Positions 1-5,981 of a DNA stretch of 10,643 nucleotides are shown here, piece after piece. The notes under the pieces were generated by a model. That model saw nothing but the letters and a program-made list of their open reading frames with translations, had not been told where the DNA came from and did not search any database. The position numbers and the translations under genes are program-made. Each line of letters opens with the position of its first letter. Position 1 is the stretch's first letter. The stretch covers positions 1-10,643 of the forward strand of contig CAKZUS010000054.1 in assembly GCA_937921805.1 (NCBI GenBank). The letters are read 5' to 3'. Source of the DNA: an uncultured Granulosicoccaceae bacterium. Its GTDB lineage: Bacteria; Pseudomonadota; Gammaproteobacteria; JABXHR01.

Positions 1-453
1 GAGCAGCGCGCCTTGAAAGTCTTTGCGCTTGCCTACGCGCAAGCGACGGCTATTGAGCGTGACGCCTTTGCCGCGCGATGCGCAGTACAAATCCTGCGTC
101 AAGGGGTTGTAGATAACGCCTTGGTCAAGCTCGCCGCGTACCGTCACGGCGATCGAGACGGCAAAATGCGACAAGCCCCGCAAGAAGTTAGTGGTGCCAT
201 CAAGCGGGTCGATAATCCAGGTGACTTCATCTTCGCCATCGGCGCCGGATTCTTCGGCAAGAATCGCGTGTTCGGGGTAGGCCTTGCGGATGTGCTGCAC
301 GATTTCTCGCTCGGCACGGCGGTCCGCGTCGCTGACAAAATCATTGGCCGCTTTACTCTCCACAACGAGCTGGTCACGCAGGTCAAATTGGCGCACCAAC
401 ACGTCGCCTGCCGCGCGCGCCGCGCGTACAGCGATATTCAAAAGGGGATGCAT
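1..453 (-). CDS. suhB: Inositol-1-monophosphatase family protein SuhB, N-terminal part (cut by window edge)
   Basis: Mg2+-dependent phosphatase of the inositol monophosphatase fold. In E. coli, SuhB also binds NusA and takes part in rRNA transcription antitermination. The first 151 codons are present, reading leftward from the ATG at 453-451. The N-terminus MHPLLNIAVRAARAAG is nearly identical to what I remember of E. coli SuhB. Seen: the metal-binding EES motif (Glu67-Glu68) and the IMPase signature DPLDGTTNF starting at Asp82, with Asp85 as the second metal ligand, followed by HFAVSIAV. The C-terminal ~115 residues, including the second IMPase signature, lie outside the window. The gene is divergent from trmJ, the usual arrangement in Gammaproteobacteria. 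No clear Shine-Dalgarno is visible, but family similarity begins exactly at this ATG. The family call is very secure; the in vivo role is inferred by homology. Confidence 0.96.
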   Translation of the reverse strand, partial: MHPLLNIAVRAARAAGDVLVRQFDLRDQLVVESKAANDFVSDADRRAEREIVQHIRKAYPEHAILAEESGADGEDEVTWIIDPLDGTTNFLRGLSHFAVSIAVTVRGELDQGVIYNPLTQDLYCASRGKGVTLNSRRLRVGKRKDFQGALL

Positions 454-501
454 AGTGTGCTTTCGGGGATAAACTGCGGATTTTACCACGCACGACCCCT
501 T
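454..501. promoter_or_regulatory. Divergent suhB/trmJ intergenic region
   Basis: This 48-base spacer must hold the 5' signals of both divergent genes unless the promoters lie inside coding sequence. On the minus strand, TAAAAT (bases 485-480) is a 5/6 match to a -10 box, 27 bases before the suhB start, but I see no good -35 partner. On the plus strand, TAAACT (470-475) is a weak -10 candidate for trmJ. Neither gene has a strong Shine-Dalgarno here. This is a location call, not a defined promoter. Confidence 0.35.
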
Positions 502-1368
502 ATGAACTCCGCAGACCGTCTCGTTTTTGTCATGGTGCAAACCAGTCACCCTGGGAATATCGGCGCCGCCGCCCGCGCTATCAAGACGATGGGCCTACAT
601 CGCCTGCGTTTGGTCGCGCCGCGCGAGTTTCCGGCACCGGCCGCGCGGGTGATGGCTTCAGGGGCCGATGATGTGCTCGATGGTGTGCAGTGCTTCGACA
701 CTTTGGGCGAGGCGGTGGCCGATTGCCAACTGGTGATTGGAGCCAGCGCACGCGATCGCACGCTCGACTGGATGACGCTCAGCCCGGAACAAATGGCCGA
801 GCGTGCGCTGAGTACCGCCGCTGAGGGCGCGCAGGTCGCTATTGTTTTGGGGCGCGAGGCATCGGGACTCACCAATGCGGAGCTTGAGCGCTGTGACCTG
901 CGCCTGAATATCCCCTCTGATCCAGAATTTGGGTCGCTGAACGTGGCCGCTGCCGTACAAGTGGCGGCCTATGCTTTGCGTCGCCAGTGGCTGGAGAGTC
1001 AGCGCGAACTCCAACCACAGCGCAAATCTGGCGGAGCGCGCAAGCGCGACCCTCTGATCCCGCGCGAAGACTTCGAGAAAATGCTCGGTCACATCGAAAG
1101 CGCGGCGGTCGCGGTGAAGTTTTTAAACCCCCGCTCACCCAAACAGCTGATGCGCCGGCTGCGCCGACTGTGCGGCCGCGTGCAGTGGACGCGTTCGGAA
1201 TACCAGATCATGCGCGGTTTTTGTTCGGCGGTGATCCGGCATGTACATCCTGGTGCGCCTCTCGATGGGCCTCGCGATGGGCTTGATGATGTTCATCCTG
1301 TCGACAAGAGCGCTGAATCCGCGCGTGCTGAGGCGTACAATGCTCGGGACATTCAAGACTCTCAATAG
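502..1368 (+). CDS. trmJ: tRNA (cytidine/uridine-2'-O-)-methyltransferase TrmJ
   Basis: SPOUT-class methyltransferase that 2'-O-methylates the wobble-loop nucleotide 32 of several tRNAs, using SAM. The protein is 288 aa from the ATG at 502. The reading frame is open further upstream, but that part lies antisense to suhB, and TrmJ similarity starts at this Met ([21 protein letters not shown]). Seen: the N-terminal [13 protein letters not shown] motif (res. 14-26), then the SAM-binding trefoil-knot motifs [14 protein letters not shown] (res. 115-128) and [18 protein letters not shown] (137-154), and a C-terminal helical part ending in the RRLRRL...EYQIMRGF segment (res. 218-240). E. coli TrmJ is ~246 aa. 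The extra ~40 residues here (Pro/Asp-rich from about 249) have no counterpart I know and run almost to the cysE ribosome-binding site. The gene order suhB-trmJ-cysE supports the call. Confidence 0.95.
   Translation: MNSADRLVFVMVQTSHPGNIGAAARAIKTMGLHRLRLVAPREFPAPAARVMASGADDVLDGVQCFDTLGEAVADCQLVIGASARDRTLDWMTLSPEQMAERALSTAAEGAQVAIVLGREASGLTNAELERCDLRLNIPSDPEFGSLNVAAAVQVAAYALRRQWLESQRELQPQRKSGGARKRDPLIPREDFEKMLGHIESAAVAVKFLNPRSPKQLMRRLRRLCGRVQWTRSEYQIMRGFCSAVIRHVHPGAPLDGPRDGLDDVHPVDKSAESARAEAYNARDIQDSQ
1313..1341 (+). promoter_or_regulatory. Possible cysE promoter inside the 3' end of trmJ
   Basis: TACAAT at 1336-1341 is a 5/6 match to the sigma-70 -10 box and sits 40 bases before the cysE start. 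With a 17-base spacer, the -35 position is CTGAAT (1313-1318), only a 3/6 match. It lies in the poorly conserved trmJ tail, where coding constraint is low. Tentative. Confidence 0.25.
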
Positions 1369-1370
1369 TC

Positions 1371-1374
1371 GGAG
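1371..1374 (+). promoter_or_regulatory. cysE ribosome-binding site (decides start)
   Basis: GGAG lies 7 bases before the ATG at 1382. It supports this ATG over in-frame upstream starts such as 1241, whose 47-residue extension overlaps trmJ and does not resemble CysE. Confidence 0.7.
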
Positions 1375-1381
1375 CCTCTCT

Positions 1382-2131
1382 ATGTGGACGCAAATTCGCG
1401 ATGACGTTAACAGCGTGTTCCAGCGCGATCCCGCGGCGCGCAATGTCTTTGAAGTGTTGACGACGTACCCTGGCTTGCACGCTTTGCTGTTCCATCGCCT
1501 GACTCATCGCTTGTGGCAGTGGAAGGCGCGCTGGCTGGCGCGCTGGGTGTCGTATCTCGCACGCTGGCTGACGGGCATCGAGATTCACCCGGGGGCGGTG
1601 ATTGGGCAGCGTTTTTTCATTGACCACGGCATGGGGGTGGTGATTGGCGAGACCGCAGAAATCGGCGACGACGTTACGCTCTATCATGGCGTGACGCTCG
1701 GCGGCACCAGTCTCAATGGCGGTAAGCGTCATCCCACGCTAGGAAATGGCGTCGTAGTGGGCGCGGGTGCGAAGATTCTTGGTCCCTTTACTGTGGGCGA
1801 AAACGCGCGTGTGGGGTCTAATGCGGTGGTGATCAAGCCCGTTCCCCCTGGCGCCACGGTCGTGGGCGTACCGGGGCATATTGTGCGCGGCGGGCCACGG
1901 GTTGCCCAAGCCAATCAAGGGTTCGACGCCTACGGCGTGACCACCAGCACTGCCGATCCAGTGGAGCAGTTGTTACACAAAATGCTGGGACACATTGAAG
2001 AGTCTGACAAACGCATGGACAGCATGTGTGAGTCATTGCGCTCTATGGGCCAAGAGGTCGAGCGCCTGAAACCCCTGCAAGAGCAGCTCGACGACGACGA
2101 AGCCGAGATGTGCAAGAAAATCTCTTGTTAG
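1382..2131 (+). CDS. cysE: Serine O-acetyltransferase (short, EpsC/Pseudomonas type)
   Basis: Transfers acetyl from acetyl-CoA to L-serine, giving O-acetylserine, the carbon skeleton for cysteine synthesis; cytosolic. The protein is 249 aa. An N-terminal helical region (res. 1-62) is followed by a left-handed beta-helix of hexapeptide repeats (about 65-170): [54 protein letters not shown] and the closing [11 protein letters not shown]. The active-site pair is Glu67 (EIHP, where E. coli has Asp) and His82 (DHG); Glu at this place is normal in the short form. The last ~70 residues are mostly charged and helical (205-240), ending in CKKISC. No E. coli-like long N-terminal domain is present. The start at 1382 has GGAG at 1371-1374. 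The 3' end overlaps the next gene, so cysteine synthesis and cysteine desulfuration are translationally linked. In E. coli, CysE is feedback-inhibited by cysteine; whether this tail allows that cannot be seen. Confidence 0.95.
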   Translation: MWTQIRDDVNSVFQRDPAARNVFEVLTTYPGLHALLFHRLTHRLWQWKARWLARWVSYLARWLTGIEIHPGAVIGQRFFIDHGMGVVIGETAEIGDDVTLYHGVTLGGTSLNGGKRHPTLGNGVVVGAGAKILGPFTVGENARVGSNAVVIKPVPPGATVVGVPGHIVRGGPRVAQANQGFDAYGVTTSTADPVEQLLHKMLGHIEESDKRMDSMCESLRSMGQEVERLKPLQEQLDDDEAEMCKKISC

Positions 2132-3282
2132 CACGCTACCTCGACCACGCTGCAACCACGCCGCTGCAGCCCGCCGTTGTGGACGCGATGCGCGAGGCAT
2201 TATTAGAGTTCGGTAATCCCGGCTCGTCTACCCACGCTTTTGGGGCCGCCGCCGCCGCGCTGCTCGATGAGTATCGGCAGCGCTTTGCCGCTTTGCTAGG
2301 CGTCGCAGCTGGCGAGATTGTCTTCACTGGCAGCGCCACGGAGGCCAATAATCTGGCCTTGCGCGGCTGGCTTTATCGTCGAGGTCAGCTACTGAGCGTG
2401 GCGACGGAGCACTCTGCTGTGCTCGAAGTAGCCGAGTCACTGCGCACAGAAGGCTACGACTGTCAGATTGTCCCCGTCGATGCGCAAGGGCATCTTGATG
2501 CCGAGAGCTTTGCGCGTGCACTGCAGCCGCATACCCTGGCATCGGTGATGGCGGTGAACAACGAAACGGGTGTGGTGCAAGATCTAGCGGGCTTGTACGC
2601 CCGCTGTCAGGCGCATAGCGCTGGGCTGCACGTGGATGCCGCGCAGGCCTTGGGCAAACTCGATCCCTTAGTGCTGTGCCAGCACAGCGATATGACGACG
2701 TTTAATGCGCACAAATGCGGCGGCCCCAAGGGGATAGGCGCGCTGCGTGTGCGGGCCAGTGTGCGCCTGCGCTCGATCATTGACGGCGGCGGGCAAGAGC
2801 GCGGCCGCCGCGCCGGGACCGAAGCCCTGCACCAAGTGGCGGGGCTGGTGGTGGCAGCAGAACAGGCCGAAGCGCGCCGACACGAGCTATGGCAGCACGC
2901 GCAGCATCTGCGGGCGGCGCTGCTGCACGAACTAGCCGATGTGGGCGCTTGGCGCGTGCACGGCGAAGGCGTGCCGCATATTGTTAATCTTGGCTTTGAC
3001 GGGGTGCAGGGAGAGAGCCTGATTCTGGGCATGCCCGAGATCGCCGTGTCCAGCGGCTCGGCTTGTGCGTCGCAGCGCTTCGAAGCCTCACACGTACTGA
3101 GTGCCATGGGCGTTGATGCCTTGGCAGCACAAGGCGCGGTGAGGGTGTCGTTTGGGGTGGATACCACGCTTGATGAGGCCCGCTTGGCGGGGCAGTGTCT
3201 GGCGCGCGAGGTCCGTCGCTTGCGTGCACTGTCGCCCCCTTTGTTGCCACCCGTTCAGTCGGCTCATCCAATCGACACATAA
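2110..3282 (+). CDS. Group I cysteine desulfurase (IscS/NifS-like), lacking the IscS C-terminal tail
   Basis: PLP enzyme that removes sulfur from cysteine as a protein persulfide for Fe-S clusters or tRNA thiolation. It is 390 aa from GTG 2110, which overlaps cysE by 22 bases. TTG 2125 is an alternative start (385 aa), leaving the family N-terminus YLDHAATTP intact. Seen: His101 stacking on PLP (TEHSAV), NNETG (150-154), Asp176 and Gln179 (HVDAAQ), the Schiff-base Lys202 in [14 protein letters not shown], the [13 protein letters not shown] signature (227-239), and catalytic Cys319 in SSGSACAS, a long flexible loop of the group I type. After RLRALSP (371-376) the protein ends in a short Pro-rich tail. 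E. coli IscS instead continues for ~20 residues to a WAHH end used in IscU binding. It occupies the iscS position of the Pseudomonas isc operon, but iscR and iscA-hscBA-fdx are absent. I withhold the symbol iscS because the partner set is missing. Confidence 0.93.
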   Translation: MQENLLLARYLDHAATTPLQPAVVDAMREALLEFGNPGSSTHAFGAAAAALLDEYRQRFAALLGVAAGEIVFTGSATEANNLALRGWLYRRGQLLSVATEHSAVLEVAESLRTEGYDCQIVPVDAQGHLDAESFARALQPHTLASVMAVNNETGVVQDLAGLYARCQAHSAGLHVDAAQALGKLDPLVLCQHSDMTTFNAHKCGGPKGIGALRVRASVRLRSIIDGGGQERGRRAGTEALHQVAGLVVAAEQAEARRHELWQHAQHLRAALLHELADVGAWRVHGEGVPHIVNLGFDGVQGESLILGMPEIAVSSGSACASQRFEASHVLSAMGVDALAAQGAVRVSFGVDTTLDEARLAGQCLAREVRRLRALSPPLLPPVQSAHPIDT

Positions 3283-3309
3283 TGACAAGCCCGCAATGAG
3301 CCACCACGC

Positions 3310-3636
3310 ATGAAATACTCTGAAGCGGTCATGCAGCGCTTTTTGGCGCCGCGCTATGTCGCCCGCGCCAGCACTGCCCCCGAGCGCGAGGCGGGTGACC
3401 GGCTCGCGGGGGCGTATTGGTGTTTTTATCGCGAACAAGGCCAGTGGCGGCATCGCGTTTTTGGTGGACCAGTGGCGATCGCGCTGGCCGAATGGCTCTG
3501 TGAACAGGCGTCGGGTTCACCGTCTAGTTCACCGCCTAGTTTACCTAGTGATGCAGCGGGCCTGATGCAGTCGTTACAGCTTCACAACCGCGATCGTGGC
3601 TTGGTCGATACGGTGCTGAGTGTTGATTTGTCGTGA
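3310..3636 (+). CDS. Small protein, probable divergent/degenerate IscU-like scaffold
   Basis: This intact 108-aa frame has codon use like its neighbours and sits 27 bases after the desulfurase, in the iscU position. The N-terminus MKYSEAVMQRFLAPRYV lines up with E. coli IscU MAYSEKVIDHYENPRNV. AGDRLAGAYWC (res. 28-38) can be placed on IscU VGSGMVGAPAC, so Cys38 matches IscU Cys37. About 11 residues are then missing, including the Asp39 site. FGGPVAIA...AEWL (51-63) resembles YGCGSAIA...TEWV, with Gly53 in place of Cys63. LHN (91-93) resembles IHC, with Asn in place of Cys106. If this alignment is right, two of three cluster-binding cysteines are lost, and the other Cys (64) is not at a ligand position. 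A low-complexity linker SPSSSPPSLPSD (70-81) replaces part of the C-terminal half. The IscU link rests on my by-eye alignment and the gene position. Alternatives are an unrelated small desulfurase partner or a decaying iscU remnant. No strong RBS is visible. Confidence 0.6.
   Translation: MKYSEAVMQRFLAPRYVARASTAPEREAGDRLAGAYWCFYREQGQWRHRVFGGPVAIALAEWLCEQASGSPSSSPPSLPSDAAGLMQSLQLHNRDRGLVDTVLSVDLS
3515..3548 (+). repeat. 12-bp tandem repeat in the IscU-like gene
   Basis: GTTCACCGTCTA (3515-3526) is followed directly by GTTCACCGCCTA (3527-3538), an 11/12 match, and then a decayed third copy GTTTACCTAG (3539-3548). It encodes the Ser/Pro linker SPSSSPPSLPS. In-frame units of 12 suggest growth by replication slippage. 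Confidence 0.8.
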
Positions 3637-3676
3637 ATCTGCGACGCTCAACCCTAGCGGCATCGAGTCGAGCACG

Positions 3677-3703
3677 GTAGACTTGAAGGTTTGATTAGTC
3701 TAC
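3677..3703. promoter_or_regulatory. Perfect 7-bp dyad before ndk (possible operator or 5' hairpin)
   Basis: GTAGACT (3677-3683) and AGTCTAC (3697-3703) are exact inverted copies separated by 13 bases, centred about two helical turns apart (20 bp). The dyad ends 2 bases before the ndk ribosome-binding site. It could be a protein-binding operator or an RNA hairpin in the leader. There is no U-tract, so it is not a canonical terminator. I do not recognise the site; it does not fit the IscR type 1 consensus. Confidence 0.45.
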
Positions 3704-3705
3704 CT

Positions 3706-3709
3706 GGAG
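3706..3709 (+). promoter_or_regulatory. ndk ribosome-binding site (supports GTG start)
   Basis: GGAG ends 6 bases before GTG 3716. No ATG or other usual start lies in frame near the family N-terminus, so GTG is the likely initiator. Confidence 0.7.
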
Positions 3710-3715
3710 CGCATA

Positions 3716-4138
3716 GTGGAACGCACTATCTCGATTATTAAACCTGATGCCGTTGCGAAAAACGTAATCGGTCAAATTTATAGCCGTTTTGAAGCGGCTG
3801 GTCTGCGCGTGATTGCCAGCCAAATGATGCACCTGAGCGCTGAGCGCGCAGGCGAGTTTTACGCGGTGCACAAAGAGCGTCCTTTCTACAACGACCTCGT
3901 GTCATTCATGACCTCTGGTCCGGTGATGGTGCAAGTGCTCGAAGGCGAGAACGCGATTGCAGTCAACCGCGACGTGATGGGTGCGACCAATCCTAAAGAC
4001 GCGGCACCAGGGACTATTCGCGCCGATTTTGCGAGCAGCATCGATGAGAACGCCGTACACGGCTCAGATGGTCCTGATACCGCTGCTGCTGAAATCGCGT
4101 TTTTCTTCCCCGAAGGCGTGTGCGAGCGCACTCGCTAG
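3716..4138 (+). CDS. ndk: Nucleoside diphosphate kinase
   Basis: Moves the gamma phosphate from ATP to NDPs through a phosphohistidine intermediate, balancing the cytosolic NTP pools. It is 140 aa, the usual bacterial length. Seen: [12 protein letters not shown] at the N-terminus with Lys9, the [12 protein letters not shown] helix, [14 protein letters not shown] (52-65), RDVMGATNP (85-93), and the active-site ENAVHGSD with catalytic His115. The C-terminal FFFPEGV segment is typical. It starts at GTG with GGAG 6 bases upstream. This is the first gene after the truncated isc-type pair; in Pseudomonas, ndk directly follows iscX. The next gene, rlmN, begins 8 bases after its stop, or overlaps it if GTG 4138 is used. 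Confidence 0.98.
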   Translation: MERTISIIKPDAVAKNVIGQIYSRFEAAGLRVIASQMMHLSAERAGEFYAVHKERPFYNDLVSFMTSGPVMVQVLEGENAIAVNRDVMGATNPKDAAPGTIRADFASSIDENAVHGSDGPDTAAAEIAFFFPEGVCERTR

Positions 4139-4146
4139 TGACTGCC

Positions 4147-5262
4147 ATGACTGCGCCACGGCTGAATCTACTAGGTCTGGACCAAGACGCGCTGCGGCGC
4201 TGGTTGGTCGAGAGGGGGGACAAGCCGTTTCGCGCCAGTCAGATGATGAAGTGGCTGTACCACGCCGGGGTCAGCGACTTCTCGGATATGACTGACCTGA
4301 GCAAATCGATGCGCGCGCGCCTGGGTGCGACGGTCGAGGTGCGCGGGCCGCAAGTGATTTTCGAAGGGGTCTCTGACGATGGCACGGTCAAATGGCTGCT
4401 CCAGCTCGATGGCGGCAACGCCATCGAGACGGTCTATATTCCCGACAACGGGCGCGGCACCCTCTGTGTCTCTACACAAGTGGGCTGCGCGCTCGATTGC
4501 TCGTTTTGTGCCACGGCGCGCCAAGGATTCAATCGCAACCTCAGCACCGCTGAGATTGTGGGACAAATCTGGGTCGCCAATCAGCGTCTAGAGGCGCTGG
4601 CAGAGGGCACTGGCGCCGCTGCGGCGCGCATCACCAATGTCGTGATCATGGGGATGGGCGAGCCCTTGGCGAATCTCGCTAATCTCATCCCTTCGCTCAA
4701 TATCATGATCGACGATATGGCGTATGGGCTGAGCAAGCGCCGCGTTACGGTCAGCACTTCGGGCATTGTGCCGGCCATTGACAAGCTCCGCGAATCGGTC
4801 GATGTGGCTTTAGCCGTATCGCTGCACGCGCCCAATGACGCGCTGCGTGACGAGCTGGTGCCGATCAACAAAAAATACCCCTTGGCAGTGCTCATGGACG
4901 CCTGTCGTCGCTGGGTAGATCGCGACCGCAAGACACATGTGATGTTCGAATACGTCATGCTCGCTGGCGTGAATGATCAGCCCGAGCACGCGCGCCAATT
5001 GGTGAAGCTCTTGGGCGACTTGCCAAGCAAAGTGAACCTAATTCCCTTTAATCCCTTCCCGGGGGTGGGCTATACGCGATCGAGTAATGCCGCGATAGAT
5101 CGTTTTTGGGACGTGCTGAATCATGCCGGTGTGCGCACCACCAAACGCCGCACTCGCGGGGATGATATCGACGCCGCCTGTGGGCAACTGGCGGGGCAAG
5201 TCGATGATAAAAGCCGCCGTGACAACAAGTTCAGCGCGCCGCGTTTCGGGGAGCAACGGTGA
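4147..5262 (+). CDS. rlmN: Dual-specificity rRNA/tRNA adenine-C2 methyltransferase RlmN
   Basis: Radical-SAM enzyme that methylates C2 of A2503 in 23S rRNA and A37 in some tRNAs; it needs a [4Fe-4S] cluster. It is 371 aa from ATG 4147. GTG 4138, overlapping the ndk stop as TAGTG, and GTG 4120 are in-frame alternatives. No strong Shine-Dalgarno is seen, so coupling to ndk is likely. Seen: the N-terminal accessory domain with [14 protein letters not shown], then the radical-SAM triad CALDCSFC (Cys114, Cys118, Cys121), [27 protein letters not shown], the [10 protein letters not shown] segment, and the C-terminal [15 protein letters not shown] with the methyl-carrying Cys345. It is complete and close to the E. 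coli length (384). It shows that the host still needs Fe-S cluster assembly even though the local isc genes are reduced. Confidence 0.97.
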   Translation: MTAPRLNLLGLDQDALRRWLVERGDKPFRASQMMKWLYHAGVSDFSDMTDLSKSMRARLGATVEVRGPQVIFEGVSDDGTVKWLLQLDGGNAIETVYIPDNGRGTLCVSTQVGCALDCSFCATARQGFNRNLSTAEIVGQIWVANQRLEALAEGTGAAAARITNVVIMGMGEPLANLANLIPSLNIMIDDMAYGLSKRRVTVSTSGIVPAIDKLRESVDVALAVSLHAPNDALRDELVPINKKYPLAVLMDACRRWVDRDRKTHVMFEYVMLAGVNDQPEHARQLVKLLGDLPSKVNLIPFNPFPGVGYTRSSNAAIDRFWDVLNHAGVRTTKRRTRGDDIDAACGQLAGQVDDKSRRDNKFSAPRFGEQR

Positions 5263-5981
5263 GGGGATGGCCGCACCGTGCATATCCCGCCCTGCTCTGG
5301 ATACTGGCGCTGAGCGCCTGCGCAAGCTCACCCGCTCGCACCCCAGAGGCGGCCCGTATCAACACCGATCTGGGCATGGCCTATCTGGAGCGTGGCCAAC
5401 TGAGCTTGTCTAAAGAACGCTTCGAGAAAGCCCTGGCACAGCGGCCCGATATGCCCGGTGCGCTCAGCGGGTTTGGCCTGCTGCTTGAACGCATGGGACA
5501 GCGTGAACAGGCGGTCGCGTACCACCAACGCGCGGTCGAGTCGTCGCAGAATCAGGCCGGGCATTCTGCCTATCGCAATGCGCTGGCGGTCGCGCAGTGC
5601 CGCGTCGAGCGCTATGGTGAGGCGTTTAAGAACTTTGCCTTGGCGGCGGACAATCCGCTCAACGAAGCGCCCGAATTTGCGAGCGCCAATGCGGCGCTGT
5701 GTGCGCTGCAACAGCGCGATGCACTCAATGCTGAGCGCTGGGCGCGGCGTGCATTAGGCATTCGTCCGCGTTTTGCCGATGCGAATCTGGCCTTGGCCGA
5801 AGCGCTGTTACTACAGGGGCGTCCTCGCGACGCGCTGGATCTGATGAACCAATTCCACCGCCAAAGCGCCGGTGACGCGCAAAGCTTAAGCCTGGCCGTG
5901 AAAGTGGCGCTGGCCGCAGGCGATACGCAGGCGGCCTCCGCCTATGGCGTGGCCCTCAACCAAAGTACCCCAAGCTTATGA
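5259..5981 (+). CDS. pilF: Type IV pilus biogenesis/stability lipoprotein PilF (PilW), TPR protein
   Basis: Outer-membrane pilotin needed for assembly of the PilQ secretin of type IV pili. It is 240 aa. It starts at GTG 5259, which overlaps the rlmN stop as GTGA, with GGGGAG at 5248-5253. Seen: a signal peptide with the lipobox LSAC (Cys21); Ala at +2 fits outer-membrane sorting. A run of TPR helix pairs follows: [19 protein letters not shown] (35-53), [19 protein letters not shown] (67-85), [19 protein letters not shown] (104-122), [19 protein letters not shown] (141-159), and [19 protein letters not shown] (173-191). The position between rlmN and rodZ is that of pilF in Pseudomonas. The rest of the type IV pilus machinery is not in the window, so a pilus function is inferred from orthology. 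Confidence 0.93.
   Translation: MRGWPHRAYPALLWILALSACASSPARTPEAARINTDLGMAYLERGQLSLSKERFEKALAQRPDMPGALSGFGLLLERMGQREQAVAYHQRAVESSQNQAGHSAYRNALAVAQCRVERYGEAFKNFALAADNPLNEAPEFASANAALCALQQRDALNAERWARRALGIRPRFADANLALAEALLLQGRPRDALDLMNQFHRQSAGDAQSLSLAVKVALAAGDTQAASAYGVALNQSTPSL

Noticed and set aside
13..501. In-frame upstream extension of trmJ by 163 codons
   Set aside because: This stretch is the complementary strand of suhB, which matches SuhB residue by residue, and TrmJ similarity begins only at 502.
1241..1381. N-terminal extension of CysE with a hydrophobic [18 protein letters not shown] start
   Set aside because: It overlaps trmJ, does not resemble CysE, and GGAG at 1371-1374 supports ATG 1382. 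A membrane anchor on this cytosolic enzyme is unlikely.
1208..1732. Minus-strand open frame opposite the trmJ end and cysE (174 codons)
   Set aside because: It lies antisense to the conserved cysE beta-helix; its composition is Arg/His-rich and no family features are visible.
3637..3715. Rho-independent terminator after the IscU-like gene
   Set aside because: The only strong dyad (3677-3703) has a 13-base loop, is not GC-rich, and has no T-run after it.
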